64,000 bases of DNA from GCA-002708315 sp964460905 (lineage in GTDB: Bacteria; Bacteroidota; Bacteroidia; Bacteroidales; F082): positions 1-64,000 of the forward strand of contig CAYWRM010000004.1 of the NCBI GenBank assembly GCA_964460905.1. The letters are read 5' to 3'. The position numbers were made by a program, and so were the translations under genes. Every line of letters starts with the position of its first letter. Position 1 is the stretch's first letter. The notes beneath the pieces were generated by a model that had not been told where the DNA came from, did no database searches, and saw only the letters and a list, made by a program, of their open reading frames with translations. Positions 52,213 to 62,187 of this stretch are shown here, in pieces.

Positions 52213-53865
52213 ATGGCTGGATATAAAGAAACCCCGCGGCAAAAGATGATTGCTATGATGTACTTGGTACTCACAGCACTACTTGCTCTTAATGTTTCTA
52301 AAGAGATTCTTGATGCTTTCCTTGTGGTTAATAAATCAATGGAAAGTACAAACGAGAGTGTTACTGCAAAAATACGTGAGAAATATGCTCAGTTTGAGAA
52401 TCAGTATGATATGAATCAAAATAAGGTAGGACCATACTGGGAGAGAGCAAAAAATGTTAGAAAAGAAGGTCAGGATCTTATTAATTATCTCGACTATCTA
52501 AAGTATAAACTGGTTGAGGTAAGTGAAAGAAAAGATTCATTGGAGATAATGAATAAATACTATATTGATACTGTTATTAATGGGGTTCATAAAAAAGTTC
52601 TTGAACTAAGAATTGTTCCTACCAAGGATAAGTATGATGCTACTACGACCTATATGATGCGGGAACGTGGCAATGGGGAAGCATTTATTTTGTCAAAGAA
52701 AATGAGTGTTTATCGCGATACTGTTCTAAATGTTATGAAATTGCCATGGAATTCAACAAAAATTGGATTGATTACGAATATAGAAGGGTTTACTTATCAC
52801 AATGCTGATGGTATGCCCCAAACATGGGAGGCACATAACTTTTACCGTACTATTCTAGCCGCTGATATTACAATTATTAATAAAATTATTGCTGAGGTAA
52901 GATCTGCAGAGTTTAATGCTCTTAATTATCTATATGCATCAGTTAGCGAAAAGGATTTTAAATTTGATAATGTTGAGGCAAGAGTAATACCAAAAAGCAC
53001 ATATGTATTTAAAGGACAGAAGTATGAAGCTGAAGTTTTGGTAGCAGCGTACGATTCGAAAACACAACTTGAAAGTAAAGTGCTTCAAGGGGCAACGGAA
53101 TTAACAAATCAAAATATAGGACGGGCAAAAACTATTGAAGGAGAAGATGGAAAAATAACACTTGAGTTTCCAACCAATGCTGAAGGACTTCAAAAATATG
53201 CAGGTATAATTGAAATGCGTGAACCTGGTACTGGAATTCTAAAACAGTATACTTATGATGACTCATATTATGTTGCACCACCCTCATTAACTGTTGCACC
53301 TCTTAAAATGAATGTGTTTTATATTGGTGTTGATAACCCGGTTTCCATTTCTGCAGCCGGCTTGTCCAAAGATCAAATTAACCCTGTTATTAGTATGGGT
53401 AAGCTTAAGAGGAATGGCGATGAATGGATTGTTAGAATTGACAAAAAACCCAAGGGCGTAAACATGGCAACAGTTAGTGCCTCCGCCGAGATTGATGGTG
53501 AACGGCTGTCACTTGGAAAATCAGATTTCAGAGTAAAACGAGTACCTAGTCCAAATGCCGAAATTGCAGGCATTAGCGATGGTCTGATAGATAAAAATGT
53601 ACTGCTTGCCAATAGTGCTATAATCCCTAATCAAAAAGACTTTGAATTTGATATTTATTTTATAATTAACTCTTACACTTTTGCTACAATTATGAATGGC
53701 GATTGGGTACAAAAAAATATTAAAGGTAATGAGTTTACAGATGAAGTAAAGAAGATTATTCGTAATGGGAAAAGAAAAACAAAATTCTTCTTTGAGAAAA
53801 TTCAAGCTACCGGACCTGATGGAACAATAAGAAGTCTTAACCCTATTAACTTAGAGCTTAAGTAA
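52213..53865 (+). CDS. gldM: T9SS motor shaft protein GldM/PorM
   Basis: 550 residues. Typical start GYKETPRQKMIAMMYLVLTA with one membrane helix, then the periplasmic domains that reach toward GldK/GldN. Length and N-terminal signature fit the family. It lies 44 bp after gldL. Confidence 0.95.
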   Translation: MAGYKETPRQKMIAMMYLVLTALLALNVSKEILDAFLVVNKSMESTNESVTAKIREKYAQFENQYDMNQNKVGPYWERAKNVRKEGQDLINYLDYLKYKLVEVSERKDSLEIMNKYYIDTVINGVHKKVLELRIVPTKDKYDATTTYMMRERGNGEAFILSKKMSVYRDTVLNVMKLPWNSTKIGLITNIEGFTYHNADGMPQTWEAHNFYRTILAADITIINKIIAEVRSAEFNALNYLYASVSEKDFKFDNVEARVIPKSTYVFKGQKYEAEVLVAAYDSKTQLESKVLQGATELTNQNIGRAKTIEGEDGKITLEFPTNAEGLQKYAGIIEMREPGTGILKQYTYDDSYYVAPPSLTVAPLKMNVFYIGVDNPVSISAAGLSKDQINPVISMGKLKRNGDEWIVRIDKKPKGVNMATVSASAEIDGERLSLGKSDFRVKRVPSPNAEIAGISDGLIDKNVLLANSAIIPNQKDFEFDIYFIINSYTFATIMNGDWVQKNIKGNEFTDEVKKIIRNGKRKTKFFFEKIQATGPDGTIRSLNPINLELK

Positions 53866-53883
53866 CATTAAAATATTAAACAG

Positions 53884-54732
53884 ATGAAAAAACTATTTGT
53901 TGCTTTTATAACATTCTCGATGCTGCTCTCAATAAGTGCTGTATCGCAAATAATTAATGAAGCACCCGTTGACGGTTTGTTTCCTGAAGAAAGCTGGAGT
54001 GTAAATAAAAAACCTATCCCATATCCATCAATTCGTAAGGCTGATGCTATGTGGTCGAAAAGAATTTGGCGTGAAATTGACTTCAGACAAAAATTCAATC
54101 AGAAATTTTACTATCCAATTGATTCTCAGGTTAACTGGAAATCATTTATTATGGTTGTGCTTGATGCTTTGAAAGAAGGTGGTCAGATGACAGCTTATGA
54201 TATATCGAACACTGATGAACTTCTTGTGCCAATAACTTATAATGAGATTATTGGAAGACAAACAGATACAATTCGAGATGTTGCAAGAAGACCATATCCT
54301 CCATACGAGGAGTATGATACTTTGATTATTACAGACTTTGACCCTACCAAAGTTATGCGATTGCGTGTAAAAGAAGACTGGTATTTTGATAAACAACGTA
54401 GTCAGATGATGGTTCGTATTATTGCTTTATGTCCGGTATTAATGATTGAACGTGACGGACAGGAACAAACTTCACCACTATTTTGGATTTCATACGCTGA
54501 AGCAAGGGAAGTATTTGCACAAGCACTAGTATTTAATGAGTTTAACTCAGCAATGAGGCTTACATATGATGAGCTCTTCTGGAAGAGATTGTTTGATAGC
54601 TATATTTATAAAGAACAAAATGTATACGACAGACGGATTAATGCCTATGCTACCGGTGTTGATGCATTGCTGGAATCTGAACGTGTAAAACGCGAAATGT
54701 TTAAATTTGAAGAAGACCTTTGGCAATACTAA
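53884..54732 (+). CDS. gldN: T9SS periplasmic protein GldN/PorN
   Basis: 282 residues with a signal peptide (MKKLFVAFITFSMLLSISAV). Family features: SKRIWREIDFRQKFNQKFYY and IIALCPVLMIERDG. It forms the ring with GldK. Last gene of the operon, followed by a terminator. Confidence 0.95.
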   Translation: MKKLFVAFITFSMLLSISAVSQIINEAPVDGLFPEESWSVNKKPIPYPSIRKADAMWSKRIWREIDFRQKFNQKFYYPIDSQVNWKSFIMVVLDALKEGGQMTAYDISNTDELLVPITYNEIIGRQTDTIRDVARRPYPPYEEYDTLIITDFDPTKVMRLRVKEDWYFDKQRSQMMVRIIALCPVLMIERDGQEQTSPLFWISYAEAREVFAQALVFNEFNSAMRLTYDELFWKRLFDSYIYKEQNVYDRRINAYATGVDALLESERVKREMFKFEEDLWQY

Positions 54733-54754
54733 TTTGCCTTTAAATTATATTGAA

Positions 54755-54781
54755 AACCTCTCATTTCCGGGAGGTTTTTTT
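54755..54781 (+). terminator. Terminator of the gldKLMN operon
   Basis: AACCTC / GAGGTT stem with a 10-base loop and a run of seven T residues, about 22 bp after the gldN stop. Confidence 0.85.
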
Positions 54782-54798
54782 ATTTGAATAAATCACAT

Positions 54799-54806
54799 TA
54801 ACTTTG
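54799..54806 (+). promoter_or_regulatory. -7 box of the recG promoter
   Basis: TAACTTTG matches TAnnTTTG exactly and ends 4 bases before the GTG start of recG, implying a leaderless or nearly leaderless transcript. The only TTTG upstream is 12 bases away, too close for the usual -33 element. Confidence 0.4.
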
Positions 54807-54810
54807 TGAT

Positions 54811-56919
54811 GTGCAAAGTATTTTTGAAAACAACATAACTTATTTAAAAGGGGTAGGTCCAAGGAAAGCTGAAATCCTTAAAAAAGAATTGGGAATTGTT
54901 GTTTTTGATGACCTCCTAAATTATTTCCCCTTTCGCTATGTTGATAAAAGTAAAATCTATCGTGTTGCCGATGTAGTTTCTGATACTGCATATTTTCAAT
55001 TGGTTGGGAAAATATCAAATCTTGTAAAGGTTGGTGATAAAAGAGCCAGATATATAACTGCTACTTTTACTGATGATTCAGGAAGTATTGGGTTAGTTTG
55101 GTTTCGTGGGTTGCAATGGGTGGCTAATCAGTTTGCTAATCCTTCAAAAATATATATAATCTTTGGAAAACCATCAGTATTTAAGAACCGATTTAATTTT
55201 GTTCATCCAGAAGTTGAAGATTATCAAGATGAGGTATTTAAAGTAAGTGGTCAACGTCTCGAGGGTATTTATAGCTCTACTGAAAAGCTAAAGAATTCAG
55301 GACTTGGTTCCAGAGGAATTAGCAAATTAATTAGAGAGTTGCTTAATCAATGTTCTGGCAAGATTACTGAAACACTTCCGGATTCATTAATAGCAAAATT
55401 TAATCTGCTTGACAGAAAAACTGCAATGATTAATATTCACTTTCCTGTCAACTCTGACATAGTTTCCAGAGCTAGAGAGCGACTGAAGTTTGAAGAGTTA
55501 CTATTGGTTCAATTACAATTGCTACAACAAAAAAACTCCTTAAATCGTAAAATTATTGGTCAGGTTTTTAATGTTGTTGGCGACAGTTTTAATGAATTTT
55601 ATTCAAATAATCTGTCTTTTACACTAACAAAAGCTCAAAAGCGTGTTATAAAAGAAATTAGAGCTAATATGCGCAGTGGTTATCAGATGAATCGATTGCT
55701 ACAAGGTGATGTTGGTAGTGGGAAAACACTCGTTGCTCTTATGTGTATGTTACTGGCAATGGATAATGGTTTTCAATCGTGTATTATGGCTCCCACTGAA
55801 ATTCTTGCTACACAGCATTACAATAGCATAACCAATATGTTACGGAATATGGATGTTGAAGTTGAATTACTTACAGGTTCAACAAGAAAGAAAAAACGAA
55901 CTGATATTCATAAGAGTTTAATTGATGGCACATTGCATTTGTTGATTGGTACCCATGCAGTTATAGAAGATACGGTTAAGTTCAATAATCTTGGTTTTGT
56001 TGTTATTGATGAACAACATCGATTTGGTGTAGCTCAACGTGCTAAGCTGTGGCGTAAAAATATGATACCACCACATATGCTGGTTATGACAGCTACTCCT
56101 ATTCCCCGAACTCTTGCTATGACAGTTTATGGTAATCTTGAGATTTCAGTTATTGATGAATTACCGCCCGGTCGAAAATCAGTTAAAACAATGCATTTTT
56201 TTGATAAAAACAGGTTGCGTGTTATTGGCTTTATGCGTGATCAGATAAAACAAGGAAGACAAATTTATGTAGTTTACCCTTTAATAAGTGAATCGGAGAA
56301 AGTAGACTTAAAAAACCTGATGGATGGTTATGCAAATATGTTACATGATTTCCCAATGCCTGAATATCAGGTAAGTGTGCTTCACGGCAAGATGAAAGCT
56401 GCTGATAAAGATTTTGAAATGCAAAGATTTGTGGAAGGAAAAACTGACATTATGGTTTCTACAACAGTAATTGAAGTTGGTGTTGATGTTCCTAATGCTT
56501 CAGTGATGATAATTGAAAATGCCGAGCGGTTTGGATTGTCACAGTTGCATCAATTGAGGGGTAGGGTTGGTCGTGGTGCTGACCAGTCATATTGTCTTTT
56601 AATGTCAAGTTACAAACTTTCAAACGAAGGTCGTAAACGACTTGAAATAATGGTTGAAACTACTGATGGTTTTAAGATTGCTGAGGCTGATCTTCAACTT
56701 AGGGGGCCTGGTGATCTGCAAGGAACTCAACAATCGGGTGTTCTTGATTTCAAAATAGTAAGTCTTGTACACGATACTGAACTTATTACAAAAACAAGGG
56801 ATATAGCTGAGAAAATATTGATCAATGATCCAAGTCTGTCGTCTTCAGAAAATATATGCCTAAAAATACAGTTAGAACAAATTAAAAAAGGAAAGAAAAA
56901 CTGGGGAAGGATATCGTAA
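54811..56919 (+). CDS. recG: ATP-dependent DNA helicase RecG
   Basis: 702-residue fork-remodelling helicase for replication restart and recombination. GTG start. N-terminal wedge/OB region (ITYLKGVGPRKAEILKKELG), Walker A LLQGDVGSGKTLVALM, VVIDEQHRFGVAQRAKLW, MTATPIPRTLAMTVYGNL, and the C-terminal QLHQLRGRVGRGADQSYCLL. Length normal for RecG. Confidence 0.96.
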   Translation: MQSIFENNITYLKGVGPRKAEILKKELGIVVFDDLLNYFPFRYVDKSKIYRVADVVSDTAYFQLVGKISNLVKVGDKRARYITATFTDDSGSIGLVWFRGLQWVANQFANPSKIYIIFGKPSVFKNRFNFVHPEVEDYQDEVFKVSGQRLEGIYSSTEKLKNSGLGSRGISKLIRELLNQCSGKITETLPDSLIAKFNLLDRKTAMINIHFPVNSDIVSRARERLKFEELLLVQLQLLQQKNSLNRKIIGQVFNVVGDSFNEFYSNNLSFTLTKAQKRVIKEIRANMRSGYQMNRLLQGDVGSGKTLVALMCMLLAMDNGFQSCIMAPTEILATQHYNSITNMLRNMDVEVELLTGSTRKKKRTDIHKSLIDGTLHLLIGTHAVIEDTVKFNNLGFVVIDEQHRFGVAQRAKLWRKNMIPPHMLVMTATPIPRTLAMTVYGNLEISVIDELPPGRKSVKTMHFFDKNRLRVIGFMRDQIKQGRQIYVVYPLISESEKVDLKNLMDGYANMLHDFPMPEYQVSVLHGKMKAADKDFEMQRFVEGKTDIMVSTTVIEVGVDVPNASVMIIENAERFGLSQLHQLRGRVGRGADQSYCLLMSSYKLSNEGRKRLEIMVETTDGFKIAEADLQLRGPGDLQGTQQSGVLDFKIVSLVHDTELITKTRDIAEKILINDPSLSSSENICLKIQLEQIKKGKKNWGRIS

Positions 56920-56927
56920 ATTAACTC

Positions 56928-56961
56928 AACCTTTTAAGGTCGAAAAAGACCTGAAAAGGTT
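56928..56961. terminator. Hairpin between recG and pheT
   Basis: AACCTTTT-A-AGGTC with GACCT-G-AAAAGGTT around a GAAAAA loop (13 bp plus one A-G mismatch). It lacks a strong T-run, so termination may be weak. Confidence 0.5.
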
Positions 56962-56994
56962 AAAGGAACTCCCCTCCTGTTCCACAATTATAAT

Positions 56995-57002
56995 TACTTT
57001 TG
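56995..57002 (+). promoter_or_regulatory. -7 box of the pheT promoter
   Basis: TACTTTTG matches TAnnTTTG, 26 bp before the pheT ATG; no convincing -33 TTG. Confidence 0.4.
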
Positions 57003-57028
57003 CAGGTTATTAGATAAATTGCTTAGTA

Positions 57029-59488
57029 ATGAAGATTTCATATAATTGGCTTAAACAGTATATTAACCTTGATGTTGATCCGGAAACACTTTCGACAATA
57101 TTCACAGATATTGGCCTCGAGGTTGAAGGATTGGAGAAATACCAGTCGGTACAAGGTGGGCTTGAAGGAATTGTAATAGGAGAGGTTATTACTTGCGAAC
57201 AACATTCCAATGCCGATAAGTTAAGCGTAACAACTGTTAATATTGGTAGTGATAGTTTGCTCCCAATTGTTTGTGGTGCGCCTAATGTTGCTGCCGGACA
57301 AAAAGTTGTTGTAGCAACGGTAGGCACAATTTTATATGATGGTGAAGAGTCGTTTAAGATAAAAAAAGCAAAGATAAGGGGTGAAATAAGTGAGGGCATG
57401 ATATGTGCTGAAGATGAGCTTGGTATGGGTAATTCCCATGACGGTATTATGGTATTACCTGATGACATTAAAGTTGGAATAAAAGCATCTGATTATTTTA
57501 ATATTGAAGAAGATTATATTTATGAAATAGGATTAACACCTAATCGAAGTGATGCTACATCTCATATTGGTTCGGCTCGTGATTTAGTTGCCGGACTTAA
57601 CCAATTTTACAATACTCGTAAGTATTCATTGAATTTGCCTTCAATTGATGATTTTAAAGTGGATAATACTGATCTTGATATTGAAGTTATTGTTGAAGAT
57701 ACCGAAGCATGTCCAAGATATTCAGGTGTAAGTATTTCGGGGATAAAGGTAGGTGAGTCACCCGATTGGTTGAAAATTAAGCTAAACTCAATAGGAGTAC
57801 GCCCTATTAATAATATTGTCGATATTACCAATTATGTTCTGCATGAAACCGGACAACCTCTCCATGCATTTGATGCCGGAAAAATATTGGGTAATAAAGT
57901 AATTGTTCGCAAAACAGAGCAAAATACGCCTTTTACTACACTGGATGAGGTAGAAAGAAAACTTGATGCAAATGATTTAATGATATGTCACGAAGAGGAT
58001 GGGATGTGCATTGCAGGAGTATTTGGAGGTTCCGATTCAGGTGTTAATGACAATACAGTAAATATTTTTCTTGAAAGTGCTTATTTTGATTCAGTACATA
58101 TTCGTAAGACATCCAAAAGACATGGTCTTCAAACTGACGCTTCATTTAGGTTTGAGAGAGGTACGGATCCTAATATCACAATATATGCGTTGAAAAGAGC
58201 AGCAACTTTGATAAAAGAAATTGCCGGTGGTACTATTTCTTCTGAAATTAAAGATGTTTATCCTGTTCCTATTAACCCATGGCAGGTGGAAATAAATCTT
58301 GCTAATGTTGATAGGTTAATAGGTAAGTCAATTGATAGAGAGGTGATTAAAACGATTTTATCTGATTTAGAGATAGGTATTACAGAAGAAAGTGGTGACG
58401 ACATTAAATTGCTAATTCCTACTTATAAGGTTGATGTAACACGCGAAGTAGATATAGTTGAAGAGATTTTACGCATTTATGGTTATAATAATATTGAAAT
58501 TACAGGAAAAATAAATTCATCTATCAGCACACGACCGGTACCTGATCTTGAGAAAATTCAAAATTCTATTGCTGATTATCTAGTAGGTCAGGGAATGTCA
58601 GAAATAATGAATAACTCTCTTACCAGGGCTGAATATGTTGAAATTAATGACGATCTGAGTTCTGATAAAAATGTAAACCTGTTAAATCCCCTAAGTAAGG
58701 ATTTGAATATATTACGCCAAACATTGCTACATGGTGGGCTCGAAACAGTTTCATATAATATTAATAGAAAATCACCTAATCTTAAGCTTTTTGAATTCGG
58801 TAAGGTTTACAAACTGAATAATAGTTTTGAGAAAACTGCTGGTATCACGAATTATACTGAGGAAAAACATCTGATGCTTATAGCAACCGGAAAAGAATCA
58901 AGAAATCAGTGGAGTTCAAACGATGTTGATATTGATTTTTATTTTGTTTCAGGTTTAGTAAGTAGTATTTTTGAAAAACTTGGGCTTAACAAAAGTCGGG
59001 TTAATCTGGAAGAATCAGAATCTGGTTCATATGCCTATTCTTTACAATATTTAATAAATAATGACTTATTGGCTGAAGTTTCTTTAATTAGTAATAAGTT
59101 GGTTAAACAGTTTGATATTGGTCAGGATGTATATTGCGCAGATATTAACTGGACAAAACTTATTAAGTATTTAACATTTGCTGATGTAAAATATAAGCCA
59201 GTGCCAAAATTTCCTATCGTTAAGCGTGATTTATCACTGGTGCTTAATAATAATATTAAGTTTAGCGATTTGAAGGATGTTGCAATGAAAACTGAACGTA
59301 AACTATTAAAAAATGTATATCTTTTTGATATTTATGAAGGTTCAAATATAGCAGAGGATAAGAAATCATATGCTTTATCGTTTATTATTCAAGATGATAA
59401 TAAAACGCTAACTGACAAAGTTATAGAAAAAACAATGAATAGTATTATCAGGGTTTTTGAACAGCAATTTAATGCTCAATTAAGATAG
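57029..59488 (+). CDS. pheT: Phenylalanyl-tRNA synthetase beta subunit
   Basis: 819 residues, normal for bacterial PheT, which charges tRNA-Phe with PheS. It begins MKISYNWLKQYINLDVDPET. The EMAP-II-like tRNA-binding domain covers about 40-150 (VITCEQHSNADKLSVTTVNI, CGAPNVAAGQKVVVATVG). B3/B4 editing region with GLQTDASFRFERGTDP, and a C-terminal anticodon-binding ferredoxin-like domain starting near KFPIVKRDLSLVLNNNIKF. pheS is not in the window. Confidence 0.96.
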   Translation: MKISYNWLKQYINLDVDPETLSTIFTDIGLEVEGLEKYQSVQGGLEGIVIGEVITCEQHSNADKLSVTTVNIGSDSLLPIVCGAPNVAAGQKVVVATVGTILYDGEESFKIKKAKIRGEISEGMICAEDELGMGNSHDGIMVLPDDIKVGIKASDYFNIEEDYIYEIGLTPNRSDATSHIGSARDLVAGLNQFYNTRKYSLNLPSIDDFKVDNTDLDIEVIVEDTEACPRYSGVSISGIKVGESPDWLKIKLNSIGVRPINNIVDITNYVLHETGQPLHAFDAGKILGNKVIVRKTEQNTPFTTLDEVERKLDANDLMICHEEDGMCIAGVFGGSDSGVNDNTVNIFLESAYFDSVHIRKTSKRHGLQTDASFRFERGTDPNITIYALKRAATLIKEIAGGTISSEIKDVYPVPINPWQVEINLANVDRLIGKSIDREVIKTILSDLEIGITEESGDDIKLLIPTYKVDVTREVDIVEEILRIYGYNNIEITGKINSSISTRPVPDLEKIQNSIADYLVGQGMSEIMNNSLTRAEYVEINDDLSSDKNVNLLNPLSKDLNILRQTLLHGGLETVSYNINRKSPNLKLFEFGKVYKLNNSFEKTAGITNYTEEKHLMLIATGKESRNQWSSNDVDIDFYFVSGLVSSIFEKLGLNKSRVNLEESESGSYAYSLQYLINNDLLAEVSLISNKLVKQFDIGQDVYCADINWTKLIKYLTFADVKYKPVPKFPIVKRDLSLVLNNNIKFSDLKDVAMKTERKLLKNVYLFDIYEGSNIAEDKKSYALSFIIQDDNKTLTDKVIEKTMNSIIRVFEQQFNAQLR

Positions 59489-59545
59489 TATGACTATTAT
59501 TGAGAATTTGATTAATTTTATACAATTATATTTTCAGTTCAACTG

Positions 59546-60790
59546 ATGGAATTACAATCAATTAAACAAAGATTTGGAATAATTGGTAACTCACCGTTAC
59601 TCAATCGTGCAATTGATGTTGCGATACAAGTAGCACCCACTGATTTAACTGTGCTAATAACTGGTGAGAGTGGTACAGGAAAAGAGGTGTTCCCTAAAAT
59701 TATTCATCAGGCAGGTTCGCGAAAGCATGGCCATTATATTGCCGTTAACTGTGGTGCGATACCCGAGGGCACAATCGATTCGGAGCTTTTTGGTCACGAA
59801 AAAGGCTCATTTACCGGGGCACATGAAGCTAGGAAGGGTTATTTTGAAGTAGCTGATAGTGGCACAATTTTTCTTGACGAAGTAGCAGAATTACCCATTT
59901 CAACTCAAGTTAGGTTGCTTAGGGTACTCGAAACTGGTGAATTTTTTAAAGTAGGGTCATCCAAAGTTATTAAAACTAACGTGCGTGTTGTTGCAGCAAG
60001 CAACGTTAATTTACCAAATGCAATTGAAGATGGGAAATTTAGGCAGGATTTATTTTACCGGCTTAATACAATACCTGTTTTTATACCTCCATTACGTGAT
60101 CGTAAAGAGGATATTCATTTGATATTTAGGAAATTTGCAACTGATTTTGCCGAAAAATACAGAATGCCTTCTTTGAAGTTGACAAACGATGCTGTTCAAG
60201 TATTGAAGAATTTCTACTGGCCTGGTAATATTCGTCAGCTAAAGAATGTAACCGAGCAACTATCAATAATTGAGACAGATAAAGAAATTGATTCAGTAAT
60301 ATTACGCAAGTATTTGCCTAGTAGTACAACTTCTGATTTACCCGTGCTATATAAAAAAGATGAAGATAGATTCTCGGAAAGGGAACTATTGTACAAGGTG
60401 CTATTTGATATGAAGAAAGATATGAGCGAGCTTAAAAAGATTGTTCTTGATATAATTGAAAATAGTGAAGACCCGGCTGATATTGAGCAGACAAAAGCAT
60501 TATTAATAAAAGATATTGGAACTGATTTATTAGTGCCGGAACCAAATATTAAACATGAAGTAAAAATTACTACACCTGATGAAAACATGCATCATACTGT
60601 AGAGAGTGATATTGATAACTTTGATCACAGTGAAGTAATTGAGGAATCTTTATCCTTACAGGACAAGGAGCGCGAAATGATAAAGATGGCATTGGAAAAG
60701 CATCGTGGTAAGCGTAAAAATGCAGCCAATGAACTTGGTATTTCAGAACGTACTTTGTATAGGAAAATAAAGGAGTATAACATTAAATAG
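59546..60790 (+). CDS. Sigma-54-dependent activator (AAA+ and Fis-type HTH, no receiver domain)
   Basis: 414-residue enhancer-binding protein. The AAA+ domain starts almost at the N-terminus: Walker A GESGTGKE (40-47), GSFTGA loop (87-92; consensus GAFTGA, Ala replaced by Ser), GTIFLDEVAELP (Walker B), and FWPGN-type WPGNIRQLKNV. A linker of about 120 residues follows, then a Fis-type HTH at the end (NAANELGISERTLYRKIKEY). With no input domain it is probably controlled by its level or a partner. It lies upstream of lptE in the same direction. Confidence 0.93.
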   Translation: MELQSIKQRFGIIGNSPLLNRAIDVAIQVAPTDLTVLITGESGTGKEVFPKIIHQAGSRKHGHYIAVNCGAIPEGTIDSELFGHEKGSFTGAHEARKGYFEVADSGTIFLDEVAELPISTQVRLLRVLETGEFFKVGSSKVIKTNVRVVAASNVNLPNAIEDGKFRQDLFYRLNTIPVFIPPLRDRKEDIHLIFRKFATDFAEKYRMPSLKLTNDAVQVLKNFYWPGNIRQLKNVTEQLSIIETDKEIDSVILRKYLPSSTTSDLPVLYKKDEDRFSERELLYKVLFDMKKDMSELKKIVLDIIENSEDPADIEQTKALLIKDIGTDLLVPEPNIKHEVKITTPDENMHHTVESDIDNFDHSEVIEESLSLQDKEREMIKMALEKHRGKRKNAANELGISERTLYRKIKEYNIK

Positions 60791-60853
60791 GTGCAGTGGA
60801 TAATGAGGCATCTTTGAATATTGTGTAAAGGCCATTAAAAATATCAACAATAG

Positions 60854-61390
60854 ATGATGATACATCAAAAACATATTATTTTAGGTTATTTTGGTAGCTA
60901 TTTGGTATTATTTGTATTTGTTAGTGTATTATTTTCGTCATGTGGAGTTTATTCATTTACAGGGGCTTCTATTCCCCCTGAGGCTCAAACTGTTTCAGTG
61001 CAGTTTTTCCCTAACCGGTCTTTACTTATTGAACCTACATTGAGTCCGATTTTTACAGACATTCTTAGGGATAAGTTTACTTCTCAGACTAATCTGGAGA
61101 TGATTGTACGTAATGGTGATTTGGCAATTGAAGGTGAAATAATTGATTATAAAATTACACCCGTTGCGATTCAAGCCGATCAAGTAGCTGCGCAAAATAG
61201 ACTTACAATTGTTATTAATGCCAGGTTCACAAATAAGTATGAGCCTGATAAAGATTTTGACACTAAGTTTACTCAGTTTTTTGATTATGCGACTGCTACA
61301 GATTTAAATTCAATTAAAGCCGGGTTAATTGATGAGCTTAGTAAAGCTTTAGCTCAGGATATTTTTGATACGGCAGTAATAAATTGGTAA
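60854..61390 (+). CDS. lptE: LPS-assembly lipoprotein LptE family
   Basis: 178 residues. Signal with lipobox LFSSC, then GVYSFTGASIPPEAQTVSVQ and FPNRSLLIEPTLSPIFTDIL, typical of the Bacteroidota LptE family, the plug of the LptD outer-membrane channel. Two adjacent ATG codons (60854, 60857) are both possible. It lies between the sigma-54 activator and a conserved hypothetical gene. Confidence 0.88.
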   Translation: MMIHQKHIILGYFGSYLVLFVFVSVLFSSCGVYSFTGASIPPEAQTVSVQFFPNRSLLIEPTLSPIFTDILRDKFTSQTNLEMIVRNGDLAIEGEIIDYKITPVAIQADQVAAQNRLTIVINARFTNKYEPDKDFDTKFTQFFDYATATDLNSIKAGLIDELSKALAQDIFDTAVINW

Positions 61391-61396
61391 TGGATT

Positions 61397-62176
61397 ATGA
61401 ATAAAGATGAATTCACAAAATATTTGCAAACTCCTGATGCTTTAGATGTTAAATCTGTAAGTGAGCTTTTCGGGTTAATAGCTGAGTTTCCATATTGCCA
61501 ATCAACAAGAATATTGGTTACTTTAAATTTGTTCAAGGAAAAGGACATAAGATATGATTCTGAGCTTAAAACAACTGCTACATATGTTAGTAACCGTGGC
61601 TTGTTAAGAAAACATCTTAATAGACTAAATATTGAAAGTTCAAGAGTGTTTTTGCCTGATGAAGCTGGCACTACGCCTAAAAAAACTACCAAAGTTGAAG
61701 AAGAAAATAAGGGAAATGTGGTTGAGGATATAGTTGAGAAAGTAAAAAAGAAAGTTGATAAACCGAAGAAGAATACTGAAGATGAGGCAGCAAACATTGC
61801 AGAAGTAAAAACAATAATTGCCAGACATATTAGTGAGCTTGAGGCTGATCTTGATAAGAAACAGGAAGGAGTATCAGTATCTACTAAAAAACCCAAACCT
61901 GTTAAAGCAAAAATAGATATTATAGATGATTTTATTAAAAATGAACCATCAATAAGCCGACCTAAAGCAGAGTTTTATGATCCTGCTGATAAAGCCCGAG
62001 AGAGTGTGGTGGACAATGAAAATATTGTAAGTGAGACACTTGCAAATATTTTTTATGATCAGGGACATCTTCATAAAGCTATTAAAATTTATAAAAAATT
62101 AAGCTTGAAATTTCCGGAAAAAAGTAGTTACTTTGCAGCCCTTATTAAAAAGGCTGAAAAAGAACTAAAATCTTAA
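61397..62176 (+). CDS. Conserved Bacteroidota protein with C-terminal TPR-like motif
   Basis: 259 residues. N-terminal helical region (SVSELFGLIAEFPYCQSTRI), a Lys/Glu-rich middle of low complexity (about 95-190), and a C-terminal single TPR-like motif (ETLANIFYDQGHLHKAIKIY, then FPEKSSYFAALIKKA). Function unknown. It lies 6 bp after lptE and 11 bp before secG, so it is probably co-transcribed with them. Confidence 0.75.
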   Translation: MNKDEFTKYLQTPDALDVKSVSELFGLIAEFPYCQSTRILVTLNLFKEKDIRYDSELKTTATYVSNRGLLRKHLNRLNIESSRVFLPDEAGTTPKKTTKVEEENKGNVVEDIVEKVKKKVDKPKKNTEDEAANIAEVKTIIARHISELEADLDKKQEGVSVSTKKPKPVKAKIDIIDDFIKNEPSISRPKAEFYDPADKARESVVDNENIVSETLANIFYDQGHLHKAIKIYKKLSLKFPEKSSYFAALIKKAEKELKS

Positions 62177-62187
62177 AAAATAGAACG

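Noticed and set aside
61354..61896. Long minus-strand ORF opposite the conserved hypothetical gene
   Set aside because: Ser/Phe-rich antisense shadow of a Lys/Glu-rich coding region lying in a conserved co-directional gene set.
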